In this document: piece after piece, positions 55,324 to 64,000 of the stretch
How the letters are laid out: the number at the start of each line of letters is the position of its first letter
How positions within the stretch are numbered: position 1 is the stretch's first letter
NCBI GenBank assembly: GCA_002914805.1
Contig: JXTB01000138.1
Coordinates: forward strand, 398,291-462,290
From: Parasponia andersonii
Taxonomy: Eukaryota; Streptophyta; Magnoliopsida; Rosales; Cannabaceae
Reading direction: 5' to 3'
DNA length: 64,000 nucleotides
The notes under the pieces: generated by a model
Seen by the model: only the letters and a program-made list of their open reading frames with translations
Databases searched by the model: none
What the model was told of the DNA's origin: nothing
Program-made: the position numbers and the translations under genes

Positions 55324-55911
55324 TGTTGTGCGGTCTAAAATCCTATGTCAGGTCGCATGTGTATGAATATGTGCGACCTCCACTGCATAGAATATGTGTG
55401 ACCTCTACCGAATAGATTATGTGCGACCTGAAAGAAAAGGAAACTAGTCTTTGCTTCATCAAACAGGTAACCTACAAGGAAAGGGAAACAAAAGTTTCTC
55501 TGTCAAGTTCGACCAGTTACCCGATTTAAGTGATTACCCAATTATGTTGTTACTCAAATTATATTATCCAATTGTATAGTTACCCATTTTCACAATTAGG
55601 AACCTTGAGTTACCCTCATCTATATAAAGGAAGCTCAAGGTTTCGGGATGAAGGATGATCTTTTCCGAATCTAAAGAAACAAAAGAATTCTTAAGAGTAT
55701 TTTCTTCTTTTATAGACAACACCTTGTAATTTTGAGTTCTTGTAATTCTTCAGAAAATAGTGAAAAACAGTGGACGTAACCTCATCTTTTTCGAGGCTGA
55801 ACCACTATAAAATTTTCGCCTCTTTATTTGCTTTAATTAATAACCCTATTCACACAAGCCACATCTCATAATTTTTTCTAAAATTTATTGTTAACAAAAC
55901 CTCCATCAATA
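55324..55911 (+). mobile_element. LTR B, 3' LTR of the nested element, inverted relative to LTRs A and C
   Basis: Starts tgttgtgcggtctaaaatcc and ends ctccatcaata. It is the reverse complement of LTR A (52415-52985) and LTR C at high identity over about 570 bp, including 'tgcgacct' repeats and the tatataaagg box. Confidence 0.85.
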
Positions 55912-55963
55912 ATTTCTCTCCTCACGGGTACTGTTTCTTGGTACTAATGATTATATATTTCAG

Positions 55964-56389
55964 ACCGCGGCTGCTTCTGTCCTGATGCACGACCCGGTCC
56001 TCGAATGCTTGGAGAAGGCCGAAAAAGTTGAAGAGATAATCCAAGCATTCGAGAATTTGGAGAAAGCTCGGCAGGAGAAAAAAACAGCCTTTGACTTGGA
56101 AAGGCAGCAGCTGCTTGAAGTCCTGGCCAAGGAGAAGCTCGAAAAGGAGAACCTTGAGGAGAAAGTCAAAGAGCTCGAGAAAATCATCTCTGAGCATCCG
56201 GATCGCATGAAGGAGGCAACCACTGAGGCAGTTCACAAAGCTATCGAAGAGTTCAAGGCGACTGAAGTCAAAGAGCTCGAAGATAAAGCTAGTGACATTA
56301 CCTCATCGACCATCATTTTTAACATCTTCTACGAGCATCCGGGCTTTGACTTCTCTATCCTTGGCGATGACGTGGTCGAGTTCGTCTGA
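55964..56389 (+). pseudogene. Antisense ORF of Tat element, C-terminal part with coiled coil
   Basis: After an acceptor (tatatttcag) the frame is open for 141 codons to TGA. It starts TAAASVLMHDPVLE, then has a strongly charged coiled coil (about residues 15-105; heptads such as KEKLEKENLEEKVKELEKII). It ends in an FYEHPGFDFSILGDDVVEFV motif, typical of the tails of these transposon ORFs. With 53940-54370 it would form one protein whose middle was broken by the nested element. The frame has no stop, and GC is higher than in surrounding DNA. Confidence 0.65.
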
Positions 56390-57155
56390 AGTTGGAGAAA
56401 GAATACTGCCAAAGCTGGAGATTGTAGCGCGAGCCCTTCCGCATAACACTTTTATTTGTTTTTTAATATTTTTAGAACAATGCGGGCTTGGTCCCCCCTT
56501 TCTTTGCTTTTGTTTGGGTGATAATTCTCTTAATAAATATTATCATTTTGTCCTATCAGATGCTCCTGCAAAATAATAAAAACACAACAATAATTTTAAC
56601 TAAGTAGTCAATCACTAAGTGATTGATCAATACGCTTTTAGCGATTTGAATCCGACAAACTTAAAACGAGTTTTAAGTGTTAGGATAGGTTAGGTCGCTT
56701 AAGAAAACAGTCAATACGAGTGATGCAAACTCAGCTGTTTCAAAAGTTCCATGGCAAAATATGATATAGCAATATTTCACATCGAACAATGAACGTTTTA
56801 CTTAGTTACTTTGTTGTTCGAGGAGGGAAATTGCGTAATATGACATGCTAAGGCATGAAGCGAGGAGAAAATCCCAAGATTTTAAGGAGTTTCAGATATT
56901 TCGACGATCTAAAACTCTGTCTCCTCTAAGTGGACGTTTGCATAGCCCCTTAGGAAACAAGTAGGAGATAACATTCTGATCCCACTGCCCCCCGAGTTTT
57001 ATGGTATCCGAAAACTGCCATAAAACTATAAAAAGATGAACGGAAACAAGTAGAAGATAAAATTCTGATCCTACTATCCCCCGAATTTCATGGTATCTGA
57101 AAACTACCATAAAGATGAATCAAACAAAGTTGAAGTAATAGCCGAAGAAATATTA
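56390..57155. other. 3' non-coding part of the element
   Basis: No ORF of note on either strand. It contains a partial tandem duplication: about 56956-57030 and 57045-57112 share aaacaagtaggagataacat and 'ccccccgag...atggtatc.gaaaac'. Confidence 0.55.
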
Positions 57156-57366
57156 TTGACGAATAACGTCGAATGACGAAATAACGAATGACGATCGACG
57201 AATGATGATCAGCGAATGACGAAATAACGAATGATGAACGACGAATGACGATCAACGAATGACGATCGACGAATGACGAATGACAATCAACGAATGACGA
57301 TCAACGAATGACGAATGACGAATGACGATCAACGAATGACGATCAACGACTGTCGAATGTCAAACA
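57156..57366. repeat. Minisatellite of 'cgaatgacgat(ca/cg)a' units
   Basis: About 200 bp of irregular units built from aacgaatgacgatc and 'gacgaatgacgaa' with 8-9 and 17-bp periodicities. It lies between the integrase tail and the antisense ORF. Tandem repeats in this position are known from Tat/Ogre-type elements. Confidence 0.85.
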
Positions 57367-57399
57367 AGTAGACGTCTTTATTAATGACGAAAACATGAA

Positions 57400-57705
57400 G
57401 ATATACAGGAAAGTTAACTGATAAAAACGACGAAGTTGTCCTACATTCCAGGAATGATCTTTTGTCCGCCAGTTCGAGCTAACTTTTATGTCCCAGGTCA
57501 AATGATGCAATAATAACATATGGTCATTCCCAAGAGGGTTCCGAAGAACGAGGTCTTGCCGAAGAATAAGTTTCCCAACTTTAAATCTTCTTTGTCTGAC
57601 TTTAGGATTAAAATATCGAGCAGTGTACTATTGATATGATGCGATCTGAAGCCGAGACTACTCGTGCATTTATTCTAAGAGATCGAGCTCAATCCTTATC
57701 AGCGC
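57400..57705 (-). pseudogene. Integrase C-terminal tail of the Tat-like element
   Basis: On the minus strand an ELDLLE-MHE-SRLQIASYQ piece with stops is followed by an open stretch (57600-57405): KVRQRRFKVGKLILRQDLVL, then WRTKDHSWNVGQLRRFY. This matches the end of gypsy integrase, where a K-x-RPR-x-F-x-VGDLVL-type strand is followed by a PWN-x-x-HL-x-x-YY-type end. It shows that RT to integrase core were lost by one internal deletion that spared this tail. Confidence 0.65.
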
Positions 57706-57889
57706 ACTATTTTGATCTTGCTCGACATCCAAGTTAGATTTCAGAAAAGCGACTATTGAAGCTCGCACAGGTCCTTGAACCTCCATTCCAATCTTTAAAG
57801 TCTTGGAAGACGTCGAATAATAAGTCCTCCAGATCTTCAATGAGTCCAGTTTTGACTTCTTCTTCTATCTCTCGAGGATCGAAGTCTTC

Positions 57890-58065
57890 GCTGGTCGTTT
57901 CGATTGACGCTTTCGCTAACGGTTCGACTGACGCTTTATCTGATGACCCGATTGGAGCTTCGACTGATGCTTTACCTACTTCTTCAACTCGACTGGAGCT
58001 TCGTCTGACGCTTTGCCTGCTACTTCGATTGACGCTTTGCCCGTTGCTTTGACTGACGCTTTCTC
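57890..58065 (-). repeat. In-frame repeat linker after the protease
   Basis: A minisatellite of roughly 24-30 bp units (cgactgacgctttrcctgct-like on the + strand) that in element orientation encodes repeated KASxEAxxKAS peptides. Part is in the protease frame, the rest one frame off after a 1-base slip. It sits where Tat elements have a variable linker before reverse transcriptase. Confidence 0.75.
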
Positions 58066-58593
58066 TAGCAGGTGGACCATCATTATGCGGAACATCGCAT
58101 CCTTTGCTACGAGTTTTAGCGAGTTGTTATAACAAGTCCTCGCATCATATTGGTTTCCTCGTGCCTCACCTACCCTGTGTTGGGTCAGAAACTTCATAGT
58201 GAGATGGTAGATCGAAGTGATAGCTCGAAATTCCCTCAGTGTCGGTCTTCCCAGCATCGTATTAAGAGTAGAGGGGCAATCTACCACCAAAAACTGGGTC
58301 ATTATCATTGAAACCCTAGGATAGGTTCCAATGCTGACCATCAATTCAATCATGTCCATAGGCATCAGGCTGTCACCAGTAAAATCATAGAGTGGAATGA
58401 CGGTAGGCTTCAAATCACTTTCATTAAACCCCATCTTCTTAAAGGCGTCGAAGTACAGAATGTCCACAGCACTCCCGTTATCAACCAATACTCGCCACAA
58501 CTGTGTGCTTCCACAATTAATTTTTATGACCAAAGCGTCATTATGCGGATAATGGACTTTCTTTGCATCCTGTGCTGTGAAGGTTATATCCAA
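57976..58593 (-). pseudogene. Retropepsin-like protease domain of the Tat-like element
   Basis: Open for 205 codons. The domain starts DITFTAQDAKKVHYPHNDAL; the active-site motif reads VLVDNGSAVDILY (D-N-G-S in place of the usual D-T/S-G-S), then KKMGF. The flap/C-terminal signature is CPSTLNTMLGRPTLREFRAI then YHLTMKF. It is in the same frame as the gag pieces upstream (58615-60501), so Gag and protease were one polyprotein. The frame ends in the KAS repeat linker. Confidence 0.85.
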
Positions 58594-58614
58594 ATCTGGT
58601 ACTCACTGAAGCTT

Positions 58615-58938
58615 TTATGGTCGCTGTTCGAGGTGTATGACATTGGTCAATGGCTGCTGTAGAGCTTCTCGCACATACCTATCCTGTGCTCTCTTGGAAT
58701 CTCCCCCAACGTGCGGTCCTACGAAAATAGTTCGCACCTCACGCTGAATTTCTGGAGGTTGCTGTCGATTTTCTTCCTGCCTTTCATTATTCTGTTTAGA
58801 GTACTGCTGCAGCCGTCCTTCTTTAATCAATCTTTCGATCTCATCTTTCAGGACAAAGCACTTACTGGTATCATGTCCAATGTCATTATGATACCGACAA
58901 AACTTATTGGGGTTGCGCCTTGCTCTCTCTCTTTTCAT
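58615..58938 (-). pseudogene. Gag nucleocapsid knuckle region of the Tat-like element
   Basis: Contains FCRYHNDIGHDTSKCFVLKD, a C-x2-H-x4-H-x4-C knuckle variant typical of Tat-lineage Gag, followed by EIERLIKEGRLQQY. Same frame as the capsid part (59398-59853) and the protease; separated from the protease by two stops. Confidence 0.8.
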
Positions 58939-59397
58939 GGGCTCCGGTTGACGATAACGCTCCTGTTAGTTTGTGACGGCATAGATATGATCTATGGGTA
59001 CATTTAATTCGGTATAATTATTGAACCACATGGGAGCTCTTGAAATCTCCTGCTTTTTATGCCTAGGCTGATTCTCCGTCGGCTGTTCATTATTCTTTTT
59101 GTTTTTCTTATTACCGTTATTATTAGTCGTGATCGCCTCTTTAGTTGCATCTTTCCTTCCTTCTATCTTTTGAAGATTCTCGCGCGAAGATTCTAGACTC
59201 AGATGCCGACCAACCCTTCGGTAGAAGTCTTCAAGAGTTCTACATTCTCGCTTAAGTAATTCCTCCTAGAGTTTAGTTTCTGGTCGCACCCCGGCCATCA
59301 TGAGAGTTAGAACTCCTCCCTCAGGTGGGTTGTTGACCTTTACTAACTCTGAGGTGAATCGATTGAGATAAGATCGTAGAGTCTCCTCTGGACCTTG
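58939..59397 (-). pseudogene. Gag segment between capsid and nucleocapsid, with stops
   Basis: Same frame as its neighbours. It reads an ETLRSYLNRFTSELVKVNNP segment, a TLMMAGVRPE segment and lysine/asparagine-rich text, broken by a TGA (about 59398) and a few other stops. Confidence 0.65.
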
Positions 59398-59853
59398 TCA
59401 GATTGCAGACAAGCTAATAAGTAGAACAGTGAAATTCTTGGCAGCTTGAAACTGTCTCAAGAACGCCATCTGAAGTTGTTGCCAGGACGAGATCGAGCCG
59501 GATTTGAGTCCTCGGAACCACTTCTTTGCTGCTCCCGAGAGAGTTACAGCAAAACATCTGCAACGTACATGATCATTGACACGATGGAGTTCCATCAAGT
59601 CACTGAAGTGATCCATATGGTCCTGTGGATCAGTTTTCCCATCAAAAGTGTTAATGGTGGGAAGTCTGAATCCAGTAGGTAGGGCTGCAGCTCGAACTTC
59701 CTTGCTGAATGGCGATTGACGATACCCATCAGTGAGCTCATCGTCCCAACCAGCAAGTGCGTCTAATGCGATCCTTAAATTGTGAACATTGACGTTCAGA
59801 GGGAAAGCATTATCCTGATGCATGACAGGCTGGTCGGCTAGAGTCTTCTGCAA
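59398..59853 (-). pseudogene. Gag capsid domain (Retrotrans_gag family) of the Tat-like element
   Basis: Open for 151 codons. It contains FDGKTDPQDHMDHFSDLMEL, CRCFAVTLSGAAKKWFRGLK and SSWQQLQMAFLRQF, the standard core of plant gypsy Gag. It would have formed virus-like particles in the cytoplasm. Ends at a stop at 59398, after which the same frame goes on. Confidence 0.9.
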
Positions 59854-60501
59854 TCTATGAGAGGAATCTAGTGAAATAGTGCGACGAGACTGGCTTTGGT
59901 CATTATGATGCGATACGGATCAATCATGGCTACGTCGTCGCTCCAAATACTGTCTTAGGTCTGCAGGATCTTGTCTCGACTCTCTACTGATTCTTTCGAA
60001 GACGCTTCTCGATGGTCGTCTTCGTTCACTACTCAAGCGATCTTGACTATCAGTGGATTTGCGAGAAGGTTGTCCACGATCACGGTTAGTACTTGAACTC
60101 TCCGTACCAGATTCTGGAGGCAAGTTTGCGACTTTGCCTTTTCCTTTGGAGATGCGATCTTCATGACGCTCTTGTTGGGTTCTTGGCTGGCTGCGTCTTC
60201 TTGTCTCTAGGATCTATATTCCTTTCTCAGGTAATTGAGCAGGACGTTCTTTGGGACGTTCGTGCTGTGGTGGGGTCACCATCTGTCCTTCAGCAAGTCA
60301 TCGTAGGGTATCATTGATCTAGTTAGTGACTTGCTGAAGGTTCACCAGTGTCTCCTCCATGCGATCCTGTCTCTGGGAAAAGTTTTTTGTTACGGTCATA
60401 GTAGGCTGATCCTGAACAAGGTCTGCCTATGTAGCAGCAGTGCTTTGGAGTTGGTTTTGGCTAGTTCCAGTGACTCTGGTAGTGTTTCTAGTGTTTGCCA
60501 T
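59854..60501 (-). pseudogene. Gag N-terminal region of the Tat-like element
   Basis: The likely start codon is at 60501-60499 (MANTRNTTRVTGTSQNQLQS), 60 bp after the LTR end. The same frame runs with several stops through a QVTN segment and an Arg/Ser/Glu-rich stretch (60123-59920, RPSRSVFERISRESRQDP) to the capsid. All gag-protease pieces from 60501 to 57976 keep one frame. Confidence 0.7.
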
Positions 60502-60543
60502 TATTAAAAAAAGTGAATTTTGACAAATTGTTTCACCGGAATA

Positions 60544-60561
60544 GCCCTCCTTCTAGTGCCA
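60544..60561 (-). other. Candidate primer-binding site of the Tat-like element
   Basis: On the minus strand tggcactagaaggagggc begins two bases after the LTR end (catcaaca). The position and TGG start fit a PBS, but I cannot assign the tRNA. Confidence 0.5.
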
Positions 60562-60563
60562 AC

Positions 60564-60967
60564 TGTTGATGAAGGTTTTGTCAACAATAAATTTTAGAAA
60601 AAATTATGAGATGTGGCTTGTGTGAATAGGATTATTAATTAAAGTAAATAAAGAGGCGAAGATTTTATAGTGGTCCAGCTCCGAAAAAGATGAGCTTACA
60701 TCCATTGTTTTTCACTATTTTCTAAAGAATTACAAGAACTCAAAATTACAAGGTGTTGTCTGTAAAAGAAGAAAATACTCTTAAGAATTCTTTTATTTCT
60801 CTAGATTCAGAAAAGATCATCCTTCATCCTGAAACCTTGAGCTTCCTTTATATAGATGAGGGTAACTCAAGGTTCCTAATTGTGAAAATGGATAACTATA
60901 CAATCGGGTAATACAATTTGAGTAACAACATAATTGGGTAATCACTTAAATCGGGTAACTGGTCGAA
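60564..60967 (-). mobile_element. 5' LTR of the Tat-like element (LTR C), cut by the gap
   Basis: Matches LTR A in the same orientation and LTR B inverted. The visible 404 bp include the tatatag/tataaagg box and the LTR end catcaaca. The rest, about 170-180 bp by comparison with LTR B, should lie in the N run. Confidence 0.85.
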
Positions 60968-61315
60968 NNNNNNNNNNNNNNNNNNNNNNNNNNNNNNNNN
61001 NNNNNNNNNNNNNNNNNNNNNNNNNNNNNNNNNNNNNNNNNNNNNNNNNNNNNNNNNNNNNNNNNNNNNNNNNNNNNNNNNNNNNNNNNNNNNNNNNNNN
61101 NNNNNNNNNNNNNNNNNNNNNNNNNNNNNNNNNNNNNNNNNNNNNNNNNNNNNNNNNNNNNNNNNNNNNNNNNNNNNNNNNNNNNNNNNNNNNNNNNNNN
61201 NNNNNNNNNNNNNNNNNNNNNNNNNNNNNNNNNNNNNNNNNNNNNNNNNNNNNNNNNNNNNNNNNNNNNNNNNNNNNNNNNNNNNNNNNNNNNNNNNNNN
61301 NNNNNNNNNNNNNNN
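60968..61315. other. Assembly gap (348 N)
   Basis: Unresolved bases inside LTR C. Gap length may be an estimate. It hides the LTR start and any target-site duplication. Confidence 0.98.
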
Positions 61316-61608
61316 TATTACTATCAGCTTATGTTTGGCCCGCACAAGGAGAAAATGTAGGAACGGACAAGTACATACATCATGACAGAAAGTGGAGATG
61401 ATCATAGAGGACTTTTTTTCATATGACTTTTGGTACGATAGAAAGATAATAGTCTTAAATTAATTTTAGTTACATAATTATAAACACTATAATTTCATTT
61501 GAAAAAAATAGTTGAAATAGACGTCATTTTATATGTAAATTTTTGGTTTAGGATATTAATGCCCTCGTATTATTCGTAAAAATGAATCTCTTTCTCTGCT
61601 TGATATTG
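61316..61608. other. Non-coding DNA after the gap
   Basis: AT-rich; no feature recognised. Confidence 0.5.
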
Positions 61609-62154
61609 GGGCTGATAATTCGTGTTATCGTGTCGTATTTAGATCGACACGATTACGATAAGATAACACACCTAATCTGAACACAACACGATTAATAAAT
61701 GTGTCAAAAATTTAAATATGAATACGACATGATTAATACACGTGTAACATGACACGGCACATGTAACCTATTTAATAAACGTGTCATATGTCATATAATA
61801 ACTCGTTTGATATGATTATTCAAAATTGATACGATTATTCTAATTTGACATGGTTATGCACTACTTAATTTAATTTTACTTCTATAAATATACTTAGAAT
61901 TAGTCAAAATCATGTTTAATATATTAAAATATTAATACATATGTCTTATTAATGTCGTGTTGATAGACATGAAAACGATACGTTTAATTAAACAGATTAC
62001 ACAGGTCATTTTTGGGTTAAACGGGTTGACTCGAAACCCACCCATTTATTTACGTGTTATATGTGTCAATCTGAAATTAACAAAAAAATTAAATGAGTCA
62101 CCCAAACCCGTTTATTTCATGTTGTTTACGAGTCGTATCACATAGAAAATTGCC
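61609..62154. mobile_element. TIR-like repeat of 'acacgattaata / cgtgtcgt' type
   Basis: About 545 bp rich in short self-complementary words (cgtgtcgtat, cacgattaat, acacgtgtaacatgacacg). The left end ctgataattcgtgttatcgt and the reverse complement of the right end ctggcaattttctatgtgat are imperfect inverted partners. Similar 'cgtgtcgtgtt' repeats are common in dicot genomes. Class uncertain. Confidence 0.5.
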
Positions 62155-64000
62155 AGTCATATTTGATATGGAAATATAAGGGAGGGATGTGAAATACTTA
62201 TTTATTCAATCACCATTTTTTCTTTAATTGTCATTTATATTATCAGTTTTGACATAGTTGAGGGTAATTGTGTGAATGACAAGCAAAGTTCACTTGAATG
62301 AGTATTTCTCTTATAAAATTTATTCAATTATAAGGATTAAAAATAATCCCAAACTAATAATCTTAAATCCATAGTCTAATCATTTCTTAGGATATTAGCA
62401 GTTCTAAAGATGAGCATCAGTCTTACAGAAAATTTCTTTTAAAAAATTTTGTTTTAAGATACTGAAATTAAAACCAACCATCAAAGTTCTACTAAGCATA
62501 ATAGGTTGAGACAACATTAACACGAGGAAATTAGGTTGAGTTGCACTTTGGTGGTTTTTATTAGCTTTATAGCATTTTCTTGAAAGGAAAAATAATTACA
62601 AAACTTTTATCTTTCTTTAAAATTGTTAACCAGAAAAGTATCCCAAGATATATATTTTTGGCCTAAATTATGTCTTAAAATTTAAGGGCTTATGAGTGAT
62701 GGGTATAAATCTAAAATTTTAGGAGGGGAAAATTCACATTTTTAATAGAATTTATTAAAATAAAAATAAAAATTGAGAAGGGCAAATATTCGGCTCATTG
62801 GTGCTCAAATCCATCTACTAAACCTCCCTAATCTCGTACTTCATTCCACTTCTCTCTCTTACCAAACATTTAAAATGTGGTAATTAGGATTCAAAAGAGT
62901 AAATTGTGAAATAAAGAAGAAAAATGAAAACTTCCAGCACAAGAAAAAAAAATTGTGAAAAGAAAATAACTAGTTCTAGCAAAGAAGAGAAATACAAGTG
63001 ACAGAATTTGAAAGGCCTGAAAACAGCTAGTTTTTAACTAGATCAAATTGGGCCTTTGAGCTACACACGCCATAAATGGACTTGAGTATGAATCATTTAA
63101 GCCGAAATGATTTTTTTTTTTAAAGGGGGAATTTGATTTTATATGGTACAATTTATTTTAAAAAATGAAAAAATTTCAAAATTTAAAATTCTTTGAAAAA
63201 TTCTGAATTTATTTAAAAAATACTACTTTTGTAAATATTTATAAAATACTATTTTTTAATCAAATAATGAGGTACTGAGGTAACCACTAATTACATAAGT
63301 AAGTTGATTAGTTACTCTAAAAACTGGATTAGTTACCTTGAATATTTTTGAAAATATCAATTTTGAAGAAAAGTGGTATATTTCTAAATAGTTTTGAGAA
63401 GTGATATTTTATAACTAAACTTTTGAAAAGATGATGCTTTTCTCAATTGAATTTTTCAAAAAGTTCAACTTATGTGGGGTTTTTCAATTTTTGAAATTTG
63501 GGCTTGAATTTTTGTTTTAAAAAAAACCCTTTTGTAATGAATATTTTCTCAAAATGACTTTTTTTAGGACTAATCATAAAGCTTTGACATATTTTGTGAC
63601 TACCTAACTTCTATGGCCAATACTTATAACATTGGGCGACATAGGTATGTGATCATTTTATAGCCCAAAACTCAATTCATGACCCCAACCTATATTTTAT
63701 AGGTATATATCTAACCCTAAAGCCCGTTGGAAATTTAGTTGAAATTATCCTCAATGAGCTGAAGACTATGAAGCCCACTTCCTCATGATTTTCTCTCGTT
63801 TTCTCCTTCGTCTCCATCATTTTCTCATATTTTTTCTCTCCTCCAAAATTTTCTCCCCCACTTTTCACCATATCCAAAAATTTTTGCTTGGTTATGCTCA
63901 ATATTTCAAATATTACAGCAAGAAATATGATAAAAAATTAAGGTTCATCAACAAAAAACTGAACGATTCGAAGATTGAAATCAAGTTCATCACCAAAAAT
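62155..64000. other. AT-rich intergenic DNA to window end
   Basis: No gene seen. 63110-63540 is an A/T-rich stretch with inner 'gattagttac' repeats (about 63307 and 63330) that may be another MITE, but I cannot define ends. Confidence 0.55.

Larger units (their letters stand above)
52415..61150 (-). mobile_element. Non-autonomous Ty3/gypsy element of Tat-lineage layout, with nested relative
   Basis: Minus-strand element. Order in its own direction: 5' LTR (60564 into the N gap), candidate PBS (60544-60561), gag-protease frame (60501 to about 57976), integrase C-terminal tail (57705-57400), minisatellite (57156-57366), an antisense ORF (53940-54370 and 55964-56389 on +), polypurine tract (52986-53001), 3' LTR (52415-52985). 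Reverse transcriptase, RNase H and most of integrase are deleted. Tat-lineage elements are known to carry an extra antisense ORF between pol and the 3' LTR, and 3' tandem repeats; this layout matches both. A second, oppositely oriented relative (54371-55911) is nested in the antisense ORF. The right end is inferred from the other LTRs because of the gap. Confidence 0.8.

Noticed and set aside
55922..56236. Minus-strand leucine/serine-rich frames opposite the coiled-coil ORF
   Set aside because: Antisense shadows of the heptad-repeat coding sequence on the + strand.
58711..59007. Plus-strand frames across the gag-protease region
   Set aside because: Shadows of the minus-strand gag frame, which has clear domain motifs.
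60896..61405. Open frames spanning the N run on both strands
   Set aside because: Open only because N cannot encode a stop.

Overview
This is eukaryotic, AT-rich nuclear plant DNA. It carries an intron-rich MIKC-type MADS-box gene, plant LINE, SINE, MITE and LTR-retrotransposon remains, and many microsatellites. The domain sequences and CT-rich leaders fit a eudicot; I cannot name the species. A run of N at 60968-61315 and a single n at 12455 mark assembly gaps.

Left third (about 3.6-24.8 kb, + strand): one MADS-box transcription factor gene of the AGL17/ANR1/AGL21/AGL16 clade. I reconstructed eight coding exons (182, 79, 62, 100, 42, 84, 161 and 16 nt). All junctions are GT-AG and the frame is continuous, giving about 241 residues ending in an LGLQLQ-like tail. 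A leader intron (3804-4049), a TATA-like box and a G-box lie upstream. Introns 1 (13.1 kb), 2 (4.4 kb) and 3 (2.1 kb) are swollen. Intron 1 holds a LINE tail, a SINE with an 18-bp target-site duplication, a SINE relic, an isolated open RFC3-like (clamp-loader ATPase) exon and microsatellites. Introns 2 and 3 hold MITEs and a long TA array. Introns 4-7 are about 100 bp each.

Middle (25-44 kb): no intact gene. It is a TE graveyard: an antisense LINE (29.8-31.5 kb), a 'cctca'-rich repeat zone (31.9-33.5 kb), an antisense Ty1/copia reverse-transcriptase relic (33.6-34.6 kb), a terminal-inverted-repeat element (35.55-36.26 kb) and a decayed sense Ty1/copia element (36.4-43.4 kb). In that copia the integrase segment is tandemly repeated four times, the reverse-transcriptase segment about five times and the RNase H segment twice. 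Exact short tandem duplications (21-70 bp) are common in this part.

Right third: a promoter, CT-rich leader and small first exons of an unidentified minus-strand gene lie at 45.2-46.1 kb. Two related MITEs follow at 46.4-47.5 kb, then AT-rich DNA, then a GC-rich island without an ORF at 50.0-50.35 kb. From 52.4 kb into the N gap lies a minus-strand Ty3/gypsy element of Tat-lineage layout. In element order it has a 5' LTR, candidate PBS, one gag-protease frame with scattered stops, an in-frame repeat linker and a surviving integrase C-terminus. RT, RNase H and most of the integrase are missing. A minisatellite follows, then an antisense ORF with its own TATA box and introns, a polypurine tract and the 3' LTR. 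The antisense ORF is split by a second related element in the opposite orientation (gag relic plus LTR). After the gap there is a TIR-like repeat (61.6-62.15 kb) and AT-rich DNA.

The only gene likely to encode a working protein is the MADS-box factor. Everything else bears on how its introns and surroundings were built by transposons.
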